This document shows positions 1 through 13,265 of a stretch of DNA of 64,000 nucleotides, piece by piece. The stretch is taken from NCBI GenBank assembly GCA_014898415.1, contig RCTD01000014.1, positions 868,001 to 932,000 of the forward strand, given 5' to 3'. Source of the DNA: Stromatinia cepivora (taxonomy: Eukaryota; Ascomycota; Leotiomycetes; Helotiales; Sclerotiniaceae). Every line of letters begins with the position of its first letter. Position 1 is the stretch's first letter. Made by a program: the position numbers and the translations under genes. A model generated the notes under the pieces. That model searched no databases and had not been told where the DNA came from. It worked only from the letters and a program-made list of their open reading frames with translations.

Positions 1-138
1 TATTGTTGACTATATAGATTGAACTAAAGATCTATAATTCTAATAAAAATAGAATTAAGATTATCCCCAAATATAATCTGTATATTATTATAATCATATA
101 ACCTCAATTCTAATCCTATAATGATCTCATTTCCAATA
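1..138 (-). repeat. 3' LTR of the copia element, truncated by the window edge
   Basis: It aligns base for base with 5311-5448. Relative to the other LTR, about 18 bases of its outer end lie before the window start. Between 61-138 and 5371-5448 I count 15 differences, all A/T in this copy and G/C in the other, the signature of RIP acting on this copy. Confidence 0.88.
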
Positions 139-477
139 CTTCCCTATTGAAAATATCCTATTCGATTCTTCTAAACTACTAATCCTCATATTTTCTTAAA
201 CTTTTCGAAAGTAATCCTTATATAAAGCTTCATCATTTTATCAATAATTATATCATATATATTAATATAACTAATAACAATCTTCTTTTTTTCTATCAAA
301 TCCCTAATAAAATGATAACTGATATTTATATATTTGGATTGTTTATATAAATATAAATTCTTGATTAAAGTTAAAGTATCTTAATTATTATTAAGCATTT
401 AAACTCCATCTTTATTCTTTCTAATATAATTTGATTTAAATAAATCTTTAAATATTTATATAACCCATTTCCCTTAT

Positions 478-1181
478 TTGATAAATATTGCTATTACAAT
501 ATGTTCTGATTCTGTATTAAAGGTAGTTATAAATATTTGTTTTTTGCTAGCCTATAATATAAAGCCTTTATAGAATATTATAATTCCCCTTAAAACACTT
601 TTCTGATTATATTTATCACTAATTCAATCTGTATTTATATATACCTTTATTATATTATCAAATATATTATATTCTTTGCAAATATCAGATTGTACTCTCT
701 TTAGCTTAAACCATAGTTTTTATTTGATTATTGATTATAAATATCATATCAGATTCTTCAAAATTATAATATAATGTTTTGTTGGTTTTGTTATAAATTG
801 TAAAAATCTTTCAATTGAGAATACTATATCTGATCAAATATATACTATTGAATAAATTACATTTCCTATTCGTTATTGATATTCATTTATATCTACTAAT
901 TCATCATTATCGATTACTGATCAAAGATAAGTATAATCCATTATTGATAGTTTCTTAACTTAATATTATTTATATATAATATTGTATTTGGTTAATATAA
1001 TATCGAGATATTCTTTTTGATCTATAATTAATATATATACTTTTCTATTGCAAATGATTCTAATATTTAAGATTTTATTAATCTCCTTTAGATTCTTAAT
1101 ATTAAAACAAATTGATAGCTTTTCATCGAATCAAATGATTTACAATAATATATATAATACAATAACAATATCATCGATATA
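478..1181 (-). pseudogene. Copia reverse transcriptase/RNase H remnant
   Basis: Reading the minus strand, 1170-1181 encodes Y-I-D-D within a context L-L-I-Y-I-D-D-I-V-I-V, the catalytic box of copia reverse transcriptase. Further downstream, 478-548 encodes S-K-K-Q followed by T-E-S-E-H and A-I-F-I-K, matching the conserved end of copia RNase H (SKKQ...SS.EAEY...A...K). Many stops and frame breaks separate the two blocks. The aspartates survive but the open frame does not, so this is a relic. Confidence 0.82.
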
Positions 1182-4100
1182 TATTAATAATATTATATTA
1201 CAATTTTTGAATATATATAGATATAGATCTACCAAATTTTGTACAAAATCTATATCTAAAAGCTTTTTCTTCAATAGTAAATTTTAATCTCTTTCAATTT
1301 GTTTCAAATTATATAGATTTTATAGAATTTGTAATATATATCCCTTTTCGATTTTGATATTTTAGAATAATTCGAGATAAATCTTTTCCTTCAAATATGA
1401 TTTAGTAAAAGCGTTTTTGATATCGAAATATAAGTATTCCAAATTTTCCTTTGCAATAATAACTAGGAATAATCTGAATATATCTAATCTTATTATTAAT
1501 ACAAATATTTCATTGTAATCTTTTCCTAATACTTAATTAAACCTTCGAACCGTTAATCTTACCTTGAATTATTCTATTTTATTATCCTTAATCTTAACTA
1601 TAAATACTTATTTCATTGAAACCAAATTATTTCCTTTAGGAAATATATATTTTTCCTAAATATTATTTTGAACTAAAAATAAAATTTCCTTTTAAATAAT
1701 TTCCTTCCATTTTTCAGAATATTCTCGATCCGATATTGCTTCTTTATAAATTCTTAGTATTTTGATTTCCAGAATTTCTTTGATCAGATATACTATATTT
1801 TTTGTATTATTTATATCTATCAATGAAATTATAAAATCTGAAATGATTTTATCTTTGATATGAGAATCCATTTTGTAAATGATTGAAATTATAATTATAA
1901 TATATTCTATATTTTCTTGAGTTTTGATCTATATAGATATCACAATCAATATTCTTATAATCTTGTTTTCCTGTTTTCCTTTAGGACCTTGTTCTATATC
2001 TCTTTTCTGTTTTTGTATTAAATATCTTAAAGATTCATTTTTAAGATCCATTATATTCTTTTATTTGATTTCAAATGATTATAGATTTATTTCGCTTTTT
2101 GATCTTATTGAAATAGATTTATCAATAAAATTTAAAACGGTTTTAAATTTTGTTTTCAATATAGATTCAGGGTCTACAAAAATTGATTTTTGAATTAGAA
2201 TCTTTGGAATAATGAATTCGATATCTGAAGTATTTTTGGAAGAAGATTCTTGATTTATCTTTTGGATATTGTTATCTTTATCTTTATTGTATATTAATAT
2301 TGATATATCTAATTTATTTGATTTCAATTCGACAATTGAGATATTTGATATAATCATTAAATTTGGTATAATATCTACTGAAGAGAATATTTGAAATAAA
2401 AATGATACAAGTATTATATTTGATATTGAAGATAAAGAAAGTATCTTGTTTATTATTGATCTATTATAAGATCTTCAATCTGATTCTATATTCTTTGTTC
2501 TTTATAGATTTGATTCACAATTTTTTAATTTAAAATCTAAATCTCTTTCTCGATAAGATTCATCTATGATTACTTTGTTTAATCGAAATATATAATCTAA
2601 TTTTGGAGAATACATTTTGATATATTTGTTCGTAATTTTTGAGTATCTTAAGAATATATCGATTCTCAAAGTATCCTACAATTTGTTATATCTTTATTTT
2701 TTCGGAATAGTTTTGGAATTGATATAAATATAATATTTACTCCCCTAAATTTTGTATATCTTTATATCTGATATTATATCTATAAAAGCTTCTATAAAGA
2801 ATCGATTTATTTTGTTTATATCAAGATCAATATTAATACAATTTCTAATATAAATATCATACTCTACAACTTTATCCCAAAATTTTAATAGTAATTCAGT
2901 TTCTTTTAGTATTACTTTTATATCTATTTTTATAATCTTTATATTCTATTTTACAGGTTTGTTTTGATATAAAAAGATAATTATTGTAATTTCGGATCAT
3001 ATATCTAATGATCATTCATGAATAACTTATAGGAATTCCAATACATTATCAATCCTAATTATAATGATCTTTTCTCTAATAATCAATTCCATCTCCTTTT
3101 TCCAAGTTTTCAATGTTTCAATTGTATCGTCTTTTTGTTTAAGTGATATGATTCAATTTACTTTTATACAATTATCGATGATCAATATGAAATAACAATT
3201 CCTTCGAATCGATTTTGGGAATGATTCTGTAATATCGAAATATATAAGTTCGAGTTTCTTTGATTTGTATAGATTCAATTGCTTTAAAATACGATTGGTT
3301 ATTTTGATGAATATATATATTTCGTAAATATCTAATTCAATTGGGATCTTTATTGGTTTAATTATATTGGATATTTTATATAGATTCTTGATCTTATTTG
3401 GACTTAGATAATTGAATTTTCGATATTATAATAGATATCTCTTTTTCTCCTTAAATATTAATTCGTTATCGATACTTTTGATACCATCGATTATCTTTGA
3501 AGAAAAGTCTTTTTTCTGTATATTTTGATATACACTCAAATAAAAAACTATATCCTTATATTCTTTGATTATATATGAAATTATATATATTCTATCTTGT
3601 ATTCTAATACAGATGATTTTCTTATTATCCTTCTTGAAATATATATAATAAGAATTGAATTCCTTTTGCAATCTTGTTTTGCAGATTCTTTTTCTTAATA
3701 ACAAGTTTATTTCTAGTCCTGATACATATAATATATTTGAAAATAGTATCTTAGAATTATCTTTGTATATTATATTTACTAAATTTCAATAACGATAATA
3801 TATTATTTCTTTATTAATCTTTATCCTTTATTTAATAATAAAATCTATTGATCTGAATAATGAAGATTGATTAAATATATATAAAAAAGCATTTGTATCA
3901 GTATATTATTTATTAAAGAAAGTTTTATTAATGATTTCCTTTATCAAATTATAATCTTCCTTTATTATATCCTCAATATCGGAGTCTGATTCAGAGATAT
4001 TGTTAATAGAGTATATTTGATTTTTCTTATTGAAATGAATTTTCTTTGGATTTAATAATCCCTTTTTTTTAATAATAAAGATAATTACAAAGAAATTTAT

Positions 4101-5270
4101 TAATTCACATTAAATACAAACAATCTTGTATATAATGATCTTCCTTTTAATATAGATCACAAATATTGTTTGGGATTTCGAAATCTGATTCTTGATATCG
4201 AAAAATATATCTAAATCTTTTCATAACTTACATTCGCTTTGATCCATCCTTAAAACGAAGTTCCTTAATCTATAAATACTTAATCTTATTGTCGATATTA
4301 AAACTAGTTTGGATATCCAATATATTCATTATTCCTTAATAATCGATTGAAAGATTATATATTAAAACCAAAAATAAGGTAATATCTTAATATATTAATC
4401 AATAATTTTCATTTGCAATTCCTAATTTCCTTCTATATTCTTTCAATTTATTCTAGACTTCAATAATGATTATATCAGGATAAATATCGAATTGGAATTT
4501 GAAGTTCTGGATCATCATTATATATATATTAACTGTAACTATACTAACTCTAATATATTTTGATTTAAAATATCTCCAAAATATATATACTGTTGGATAT
4601 TCGTCGATAAAGGCTTCATCATCATTATTAAATATTATACAAATATATAATAACATATTCGCTTCGTCCTTTAAATATTCCGATTTCAATTCGATATTAT
4701 AATATATACGACCATTGATCTCATAAATAAATACTATATTGAATCCTGCAATCTATATATATTCGTTTAATATTTGATTAATTATATAAAACCATCTTTT
4801 CCCTTTCAATTATATCTTCGTTTATCTAAACTATCATTTATAATTATTTTAATCAAATTTCGAAGGATTATTTGATTCTGATATTGTAAAGATTTCTTGC
4901 TATTTGATAAATATCAAAAATAGTCTTCAGATTTTTAAAATAGTTTTAAAAAATATATAACAAATAGATTCAAAATAATAAAAAAATATAAAAATAAAAC
5001 AATAAAAAAATTCATAAAATTATATTATAATATATTTTCTTATAATTATACAAACTTACTCTTCGCTTTTACTATAATTCTATATCAATACTATATAGAC
5101 TGCTCTCCGCTCTAACCTATAATATTATGAATTATAAACTATATTATTATATTTCAACTCTATTTCGATGATATTATATGAAAACTCTGATTTTCATTCT
5201 ATTTCACCCCTACTAATTATACTAATCCTTTCTCGATTTGTTTTGCTTTCTAATCATTACTATACAACCA
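1182..5270 (-). pseudogene. Decayed 5' part of the copia polyprotein (gag to integrase)
   Basis: By position this interval should hold gag, protease and integrase, since reverse transcriptase and RNase H follow on the minus strand. Short open stretches remain on the minus strand (for example 2079-2357 and 3426-3704), rich in Lys, Asn and Ile as expected after RIP. I could not identify a catalytic motif in them with confidence. Open frames on the plus strand here are by-products of AT-rich sequence. Confidence 0.5.
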
Positions 5271-5287
5271 GATCTCATAACCTATTA
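5271..5287 (-). other. Probable primer-binding site derived from initiator tRNA-Met anticodon arm
   Basis: The minus strand reads TAATAGGTTATGAGATC. GGTTATGAG plus a C is complementary to the anticodon-arm sequence GGGCTCATAACC of eukaryotic initiator tRNA-Met. Copia elements commonly prime from an internal half-tRNA of this kind. The site lies a few bases inside the inferred inner end of the right LTR. Confidence 0.65.
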
Positions 5288-5292
5288 ACTTT

Positions 5293-5448
5293 TGATATAG
5301 GAAATAATAGTATTATTAATTATATAGATTGAACTAAGAATTTATAATTCTAATAGGAGTAGAATTGAGGTTATCCCCAAATATGGTCTGTGCACCATTG
5401 TGATCACGTGACCTCAATTCTAATCCTATGATGGCCTCATTTCCAACA
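5293..5448 (-). repeat. 5' LTR of the copia element (about 156 bp)
   Basis: On the plus strand it starts TGATATAGG and ends TTTCCAACA, giving the usual TG...CA ends. The outer ~75 bases (5371-5448) keep many CA/TG dinucleotides, while the inner half is AT-shifted. The inner boundary is inferred from the TG and the adjacent primer site. Confidence 0.8.
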
Positions 5449-5969
5449 GAAAGTGATAAATCTTATAATTGAGAAGTAATAATTCGGAGATTATGATAGA
5501 ATAAGCAAATATTAAATTATAATAGTAAAAGTTAAATAATATAATAATATTGTATATAATATTAAAATATAGATTATTAATTTTCAATATTGAGGGTATA
5601 ATCTTTTTATATATCTTTTTTAAAAAAATTTATATATTAATACTTTATTCTTATTTGTCAATTTAAATAAAAGTTTATCATTTCAATTATCTTGATTAGT
5701 ATTATAAAGATTCTTTATTTCGAATAATCCTAGTATTTGATTAATTTAGATTTCTTTATTCGAATATCTATGAATTCGATGATTTTGTATATATTGATGA
5801 ATTTGTAGAGTTCGAATTCGTATTCGTATATTGATCGATTAGATTAATTTGGTTAATTAGATCAATTTGATCAATTTGATTAATTTAATTGATTAAATTA
5901 ATCAAATCGATCTAATTAATCAAAATGACTTAATTGATCTTGTTTATTGTATTAATTTTATTAATCAGA
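5449..5969. repeat. AT-rich interval with GATCAATTT/GATTAATT repeats, left flank of the gypsy insertion
   Basis: No gene is visible. From about 5830 to 5945 the sequence is built of imperfect GATTAATTTG and GATCAATTTG units in both orientations. It continues on the other side of the gypsy element at 13553, so both parts are one older locus split by the insertion. Confidence 0.6.
5965..5969. repeat. Target site duplication TCAGA, left copy
   Basis: TCAGA directly precedes the gypsy LTR start at 5970 and is repeated exactly at 13548-13552 after the other LTR. Five bases is the usual size for Ty3/gypsy integration. Confidence 0.88.
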
Positions 5970-6251
5970 TGTGACGCACAAAAGCCGTAGTAGAGCTGAA
6001 TAAACAGGGTCAATTATGTTCTTTAGAATCTACAACTGAAGAACTATAGCTTGTAAGGAGCGACTAGATATATATACACAAATATTCATTTGTAGACTGT
6101 AGGGTTGTGTATAAGCATTATTAGGGTTATTATTTTATTATACTAAATCGTATGATTTGTAATGTATATGTATAGATGATCAGCTTATAAATTGATATAG
6201 GAGATAAGAGATATCATATGATTAACCTCCTATAATTCACGATTCGTAATA
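5970..6251 (-). repeat. 3' LTR of the gypsy element (282 bp)
   Basis: It begins TGTGACGCAC and ends TTCGTAATA, where the other copy ends TTCGTGACA. The outer ~100 bases are less mutated than the matching part of the other LTR; the inner ~180 bases are more mutated. Confidence 0.92.
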
Positions 6252-6267
6252 CTACCCCCCCCTTCGG
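6252..6267 (-). other. Polypurine tract of the gypsy element
   Basis: The minus strand reads CCGAAGGGGGGGGTAG directly upstream of the 3' LTR, the position and composition of a plus-strand priming tract. It fixes the element's orientation. Confidence 0.8.
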
Positions 6268-7549
6268 AAAAGTTTACCTTCGAGTATTTCATTTTTCTAT
6301 TCTATTATTATTTCATCGGTCTTGGAGGAGGTTGATTGGTTAATAATAATGAATAATATAATAATAATACTATTCACTATTATTATAGTGGAAGACTTAG
6401 TTATATAGCTTAAAAGGGTAATCGAATATATAATGGTTGAAGTCAAAATATAAGTGTATTGAATATTGAATTTATTTTGCTTGTTTTTCAGAAGAATTCT
6501 TTGAAGAAAATCTTCTTATTTATAGTATTTGATAAGATTCTATGAAATTCTATAATATTCTATGATTATAAATAAGATCGATTTAAATCGAATCTTATAG
6601 AATCATTTTATATAATGAAATGAAATAGTAACCAATAATATTTAACCTTAGAAATAAGAAAGTTCTATACGCTTCCATCACATTCTATTCCATTATAAAT
6701 CATTCTAGTATGATATATGATCGAAATTTCATATAATAATAAAATTTAATAATATTAAATTATATTATTAATATATCACGTGATCATATAACCATCGGTT
6801 CGGTTAATATTATTAAGTGATTTAATAAACTTATTAGAAATTCTTATAATCGGAAATCAGTTTTTATAAAGATTTATAAACTTTAAATCAATTAGATTAA
6901 TCATTTTGGTTGATTTGATCAATTTATTAGAAATTAACCAAATTAATCAAATTAATTGATCAAATTAACCAAAATGATAAATGAATTGATCAAATCGATC
7001 AAATCGTTTATCAATTGGTTAAATTAATATTGATTTGTATTCTCTTTGATTTGGGGAACCTTTGAAAGGAAAAAGCTTCAATAGAAAAGGGAAGAAAATT
7101 GAATTATGGTATAGTGATAATGGGTGGTTAATATGGTCAATTCCGAAATCGATTAAGTTAATTAATCAAATTGATTAAATCAATCAAATTGAACGAAATC
7201 GATAAGGATAATATTATATTTCGTTTTTATTATGTTCAAGTTTCCTTTTGTATAATTTTTGAAATGATTATAGGTATAAGTTTTTGAAATATATTACCTT
7301 TGTATTGTTTTGATAATGACAGTTTGTCTGTTATATAAAATTCGGGCCATATATATATATAATCAAATTCTCTTTAATTTATATGGATTTTCGATTCTTT
7401 TACGATTATATGTATATACACCATTATAAAATCATAATATCTAATCTACTATATTGAAGAATATTTTTCTTTTTTTTAATTTTATAAATAAATTATTATT
7501 TATATAATTATAATTATTCTTTCCGCTTTTATAAAACTTTATTTAATCA
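6268..7549 (-). other. Non-coding 3' region of the gypsy element
   Basis: No protein motif was found between the integrase end and the 3' LTR. The segment holds GATCAAATT-type repeats around 6885-7020 and 7145-7205, including a strong inverted repeat. Confidence 0.5.
6900..6978. repeat. Inverted repeat, 25-bp arms with one mismatch
   Basis: The left arm 6900-6924 and right arm 6954-6978 are reverse complements except for one base, with a 29-base spacer. Each arm contains TTTTGGTT and TTTGATCAATT. The same GATCAA motif recurs nearby and outside the element at 5870 and 13590. Confidence 0.75.
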
Positions 7550-10500
7550 ATTAATCGATTGGGAGGACCAGGCAATATTAGATTGGTTAGATGAAAATTG
7601 TATAGGAGATATAGTGATGTTTTAAGATCGAAAGTAGGATATTAAATAAGATTGGTATTGTTATTAAATTATAAAATTTTGTATAATAAAATTTTTCATG
7701 CTTTTTTTATTATTAGGATTTTCTCTATTTTCCATTCCGAATTATTAATTATATTAATAGATGAAGGTGATTCGAGTATCTGATTAGGAAAAGGATTGTT
7801 ATATATTTTGTATAATCAATTTGAAAAAAAAATAGGATGAATTTTCATTATAATCAAAAATTCGAGTTTGAAAGAGTTTTTAAATTGATTAATAATTTTG
7901 AATCTTCTTTGAATTGGGAAGTTTAGTTTCTTGGATAATCTTTGAATAAAATAATTCTTTATATTGAATTATATATAATCTCTGATATCGAAATCAATTT
8001 TATGTTGGTAAGTATTCGTAGATTTCGATATTTTGGTTTGGGTATATAATAGATCTTCTTTTGTTTATACAAAAGTTAATTTATTATATTTTGTGTATAT
8101 ATAGGTATTATGTATATTCATATCGTTTGTTAGTTTATTAACATTTTCCTTTTATTTCTATATATATTTCGGTGTATATCTGTATAAGGTTTTGTAGGGT
8201 GTAAATCCTTTTAAGGAGTTATATAGAAAAGTAAGTTATGTATAATTCATTATAGGTAGGAATTCTGATTAATCATTTTAATAATAATTAATAAATGGTT
8301 TTAATTATTGTTAAAGGTATTAATTATAGATTTCAATTTAATTATCGATTTGGAAATAATAAACAATAAATAATTTGAGATCGGTTTTTAAGATTTGATT
8401 GAATTCCTTCTAGAACTGTGATATGAATTGGGGGCTGTGATTCGATATTATAGTGTTAAGGGGATTATAATATTGATATATATAATAAAAATATAGTTAT
8501 ACTTAAATTCAAATATCGATTAATTTATAACAAGGTATGAAGATAATTTGCTTTGTTAATTGATCAATAATAATTAAAATATTGTTATATCTATATTTAT
8601 TCTTATTAAAACTATAATAATCTATAATGATATATTACTATGTTTGATTAGGAATCAGAAATGGATGTAATAAACTGGGGGTACAATTGTATGAAACGGA
8701 ATTGTATTTGCAGGTATAATAATTGTATATATATTTGGCTATAATATCGTACATTCTGAGCCAGTAATATTATTGAGATAATAAAAGGTAGGTTTTGTTT
8801 GTACCAGGATAAACAATGGAAACAGAATTATGAATTTCACGAATCAGGTAAGTTCGAAGGTTATCGATATCAGGTATTATTAAATGGTTATTATAAAGCA
8901 AAAGGTTATTTTGGAGTGATATATATTTGTGATTTTGGGTAGTTTATATTCTGAATGTTAGCAAGTTATCTGTAGTTTTATTTGCTTCGATAATACAATT
9001 AATTAGATCAAATCAAAGAGTGATTTTATTCAAATTGATATTAATAATTATTGTTTTATCTAGGTAATGCTTTTGTAAGGCTTTTCTTATGATTTCGATA
9101 TCAATTTGGTTGTTTTTAATAAGCTATTGAAGGCGATTCTTTTTCTTGGTATGGTTCTGGAGGTCCAATTTGTTGATCCGATGGGTTAAGGTATTAACGA
9201 GAGGGTTATCTTTTTTAGGGTGGTATATAATGATGAAATTATAATTGGCTAGAACTTCTATTCAGTGAATTTGTTGGGTATTGAGAGTCTTAGTAATTAT
9301 GAAATATTCGAGGGTTTTATGATCGGTATAAACCTTGATTTTATATGGTGAACTGACGAGTTCTGCTTTTCAATAATTGAAAGATCGAATAATTGATAAT
9401 ATTTCCTTGTTATAAATTTCGTAGTTCAGTTTAGCAGCAATTATAATCTTGGAGAAATAAGTTATAGGAAATTAATCTTCGTTATACTGTTGTGATAATA
9501 TACTAGTAATTATTCTATCGGATATATCTGTTTTGAATATATAGAGGAATCAATGATTATAATATTACAGAAATGGAACGGAGATAAGCTTTTTCTTCAA
9601 GATATTAAATACATTTTGGTATACTTTGTTGAATACGAATTTAATGTTTGTTTTAATAAATTTGTTAAAAGGTTTCGCTATTATATTATAATCCTTAATG
9701 AATCATTGATAAAAGTTGCAAAAACCAAAGAATGATTGGATCTCTTTTATTATTATTGAAAAGATCCAATTCTCAATTATTTCAATCTTTTTAGGATTCA
9801 TTTTTATTTTTTTAATAAAGATAATAAAATCTAAGTATTTAGTATATATAATATTGAATTCATATTTCTTAAAATCTGTTTGTAAATTAATAACTTCTAA
9901 TTATTTGAGAATTAGTTTAATATAAATTTGATACTTTTCTTTGTTTTTGGAATAGATTAAAATATTGTTAAGATATATTGTATAAAAGATGTTTAAATAA
10001 TCGAATAGAATATTATTCATATAATGCTAATAGATTGCAGAATCATTTATTAATCTGAATGGTATGATCTTGTATTTGTACGATCTATATCAGGTTTGAA
10101 AAATAGTATACTCTTCCAAAACAGAATCCATTCTTATACGATAGAAAGTTTGACGAATATCAAATTTGGTAAAGACCTTAGTATCGGAAAACCAAAAAAG
10201 CGTTTCGTCAATCAAGGGAAGGAGATATTGATCTTTATATATTAAGGAATTCAATAATCTAAAGTCTATATAAAACTTTAAACTATTATTGAGTTTTTTG
10301 ATGAATAAAACAAATGCAGTATAAGAAGTTTAATTAAATTTAATAAAATTTTTGCTAAAATTATTTATAATATATTCTTTAACAATTTTCAATTGTTCTA
10401 AGGATATCTTGTAAAGTAGATTATAATACAAAACTTGTTCTTCTTTGTCTTTTAATATAATTTTATAATTATAAGATCGATTAAAAGGCAAGATGTTTGA

Positions 10501-11400
10501 TTTGTATTTGGAAAAGGTTCGATGATATTATTGATATTCAGATAATATTTCAGGTTCTGAATTGATTTCGGTTAGTGCTCGATCGAATTTCTTTCGAACT
10601 TTTGTATTCTTGAATTCGATCAGGGCAATTAGTACTCTCTTTTTTATATATCGTTTGTTCTGTCGGAAGTTTATTATATTATTAAGTTCTTTCAGAGTAA
10701 TAATAAAAAGTTCAATTTATTTATTTCTTTTATATTCTAATTGGAATTTATTGGGTTTGAATATATATAGATCAAGAACTTCGGGCGATATATAAAGAAG
10801 ACATTTATAGATCTACAATAATAATATAATTGGTTCCAAAAGAGATGGATTGAATTTGAAAGAAATCGGGATTTCTTCTTTTTCAATAAGAATCTATATT
10901 GTATTCATATTTGAAGGTTCTTATTATACATTATCAACTGTAATTGATCTGTTCAATTATGAATCTTTTCGATTCTAATATTCTTCGAATTGGTCATTTT
11001 ATTGATCAATATTTTGTTGGATTAATCAATCGATTTTCCATTTGCAAAAGGATGATTGAATAACAAGGAGATTATTCGAATAGGAAATAGTATAGGGTTT
11101 CTTTTTAGATCATTCAAGATATCTATTAAAGCAATCAAGTTTCGTTCAAATCTTTGATAACCAAAGTCTACCTAAAATAACACTATAACTCTTTAATTCA
11201 ATAATAAAGAAAAGGATAAAAGATTGTTCACAATTATCAACTATAAAATTAAGGAATGTGAAATGGATAATAATATAGCCTTGCACACCATTATATCTTT
11301 TAATTTTAATTGAAACTTCAAGCGATATAATTCTTGATTTAAACATAAAAAATAAACAAATAAGAAACATAGTATTAATAAAAACAAATCCATTTGCTCT
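7550..11400 (-). pseudogene. Gypsy pol remnant (protease, reverse transcriptase, RNase H, integrase)
   Basis: On the minus strand, 11146-11400 keeps an aspartic-protease-like stretch ending V-I-L-G-R-L-W-L. Around 9925-10085 are P-F-R-L-I-N, the Y-M-N-N-I-L-F-D-Y-L block, and Y-L-N-N-I-L-I-Y-S-K, the reverse transcriptase palm box whose two aspartates have become asparagine (9964-9975). Around 9140-9320 is the RNase H end (T-L-N-T-Q-Q-I-H...Y-H-P-K-K-D-N-P-L-V-N-T-L). At 8526-8618 is an integrase core segment (I-L-I-I-I-D-Q-L-T-K...F-I-P-C). Near 7560, L-P-G-P-P-N-R-L resembles the polyprotein end. It is broken by stops and frameshifts. Confidence 0.86.
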
Positions 11401-13265
11401 AAAATCAATGAATACTTTTGATCGATAAATATAACTATTTTTCGAAAAATTATAGAAAAGGATAAGTACTTCTCCTTCTATAAACTTGATTAAATCAAGA
11501 AATCTTATATCCTATATAGTACTTAGAATAAAGACAGAATCTAAACATTTGGTTTTAAATGCTTTTCTTTTTTTAAATAGATATTCTATATAGTTTTAAT
11601 TGTAACTTCTAAACTAAAGTTTTCTTTAGTATCCCGATATTCTTTGAATTCTTTTATTTCTTTTTATACTATCTCAATCTCATTGAAGTTATCGATACAA
11701 GGTATCGATATATATATTACTTCAGGAGAAGGAAAGGGCAACGAGTATTTGAAGTTCGAATAATTATTAAATATAGCAGGGCCGATATATCCGGGAGGGG
11801 TATTCCGGGGTGGAAATGATTTCGAGAATATAAAGGTTCCAAAATTGGAATTATTAGAACTCTGAAAGAATTGCAAAGGATTTATAATAATCATTGATTT
11901 GCAAATAATTATAGAAGCTTTTCAATTAATACAATATCGATTTCGTTTTTGTAATGAAACTTCGTTTTGATCTACTCTAATAAATATATTCACGAATTCT
12001 TCTATAATCTTACAATCCTTAATAAATATTACTACCATTCACAAAAGAAAATCAGAAATCTTTTGTTCGAAATTCTTAAATAGAATCTTATCATCGATAA
12101 TTTTCGCTTAGATAGCAAATAATCTGAATTTCCTATATTATTCTAAAAAGTTATTATATCGAATCGTATTAAACATAATCCATATCTTGTATTAAAAGCA
12201 AGCATCATCAATTTCGACCAGGTTCCGATAGATCGCTGCAAACTGTTCGATCAATTCGAATACTGTGAATCAGGGTATTCGTATATAAAAAGTATGATAA
12301 TATACTTGTACTTTCGATTCAATTTGGTCGATTACATATATACAGTATTATATTTCATTCTTAAATAATATAATATACAGCTCAAATTATTCTATAACCA
12401 ATAATTGCTACAAACTAATTTTAAATTCAATATTATCATTAAGTTTAATAATAAGATTTATAGGTTTTGATATATATATATCTTACTATAAATTATGATT
12501 GATATAAGAATACAATCTTGATTAATTAGATCGACTTTTTGAATAAAGGGATCCCTGATTATTAAATAAATCGTCATTTCCTAAAAGAGAAGGAGAATCC
12601 TTGGAGGGCTCCTAATGATCAAATCGTCTAATCAAAGTTTTCTTCCTCTGATTTCGGGATCTTCAGGTTTATTTAAATAAAGATCCTTGAATTTCGATTA
12701 AAGGAATAAAGAAAGTCCCAAATACTATTATTGACCTGAATGCTTATATAAATATCACTTGGAGTTCAAAAAGAGATTACATTATTATAGAGCTCGTTAT
12801 CACCATAACTTTCAATTATCGATTCTCCTTTTTCAAATTTATAATCATTGTATAAAGATCTTATAATTGTAATAATAATTCGGAAGGAACAATTGAACTA
12901 TTGAAAATATCAGTTTTATATATTGGAATCTTTTTTTTACCAATCTTCTTTCTTCTAATAGTAACATTATCTAATCCTGTATTTATATTTTCTTCGAAGG
13001 ATTATTGAAATAATTAAGGAGAAGAAAAGGATTCTTTAGAATATATTTTCGAAGATTCGGAGTATATAGAAGAAGGAGTTCGTTGTATTGTGAAAGTGAT
13101 GATACACTTCTAAAGATATTTATATCTTCATCAACTAAATCGGAATAGATCTTCTTCTTCTAAATATAACATTTATAAAAGTTCACCTAAAAAAGTATTA
13201 TTAAAATGAAGTATTATTTGAAAGACCATTAGATAACCGGACACTTGTAAATAAATTGTAAATAA
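11401..13265 (-). pseudogene. Decayed gag region of the gypsy element
   Basis: It lies between the protease remnant and the 5' LTR, where gag is expected on the minus strand. Only short open stretches remain (for example 11664-11894, rich in Pro, Ser and Asn). I see no intact zinc knuckle. The call rests on position. Confidence 0.5.

Larger units (their letters stand above)
1..5448 (-). mobile_element. RIP-degraded Ty1/copia LTR retrotransposon (3' end cut by window start)
   Basis: The block is very AT-rich and bounded by two matching LTR copies (1-138 and 5293-5448). On the minus strand, a copia-type reverse transcriptase motif (Y-I-D-D at 1170-1181) and an RNase H segment (478-548) occur in the expected downstream order. 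A tRNA-derived primer site lies at 5271-5287, next to the right LTR, which makes the right LTR the 5' LTR. Gag, protease and integrase cannot be read cleanly because stops are everywhere. The ~5.4 kb length is normal for a full copia element, so it decayed in place rather than by deletion. It is non-functional. Confidence 0.88.

Noticed and set aside
1048..1287. Plus-strand open frame in the copia element
   Set aside because: It is antisense to the reverse transcriptase remnant; open only because the sequence is AT-rich.
6110..6130. TTAGGG words suggesting telomere repeats
   Set aside because: Single copies inside the LTRs (also 13417), not tandem; part of the element.
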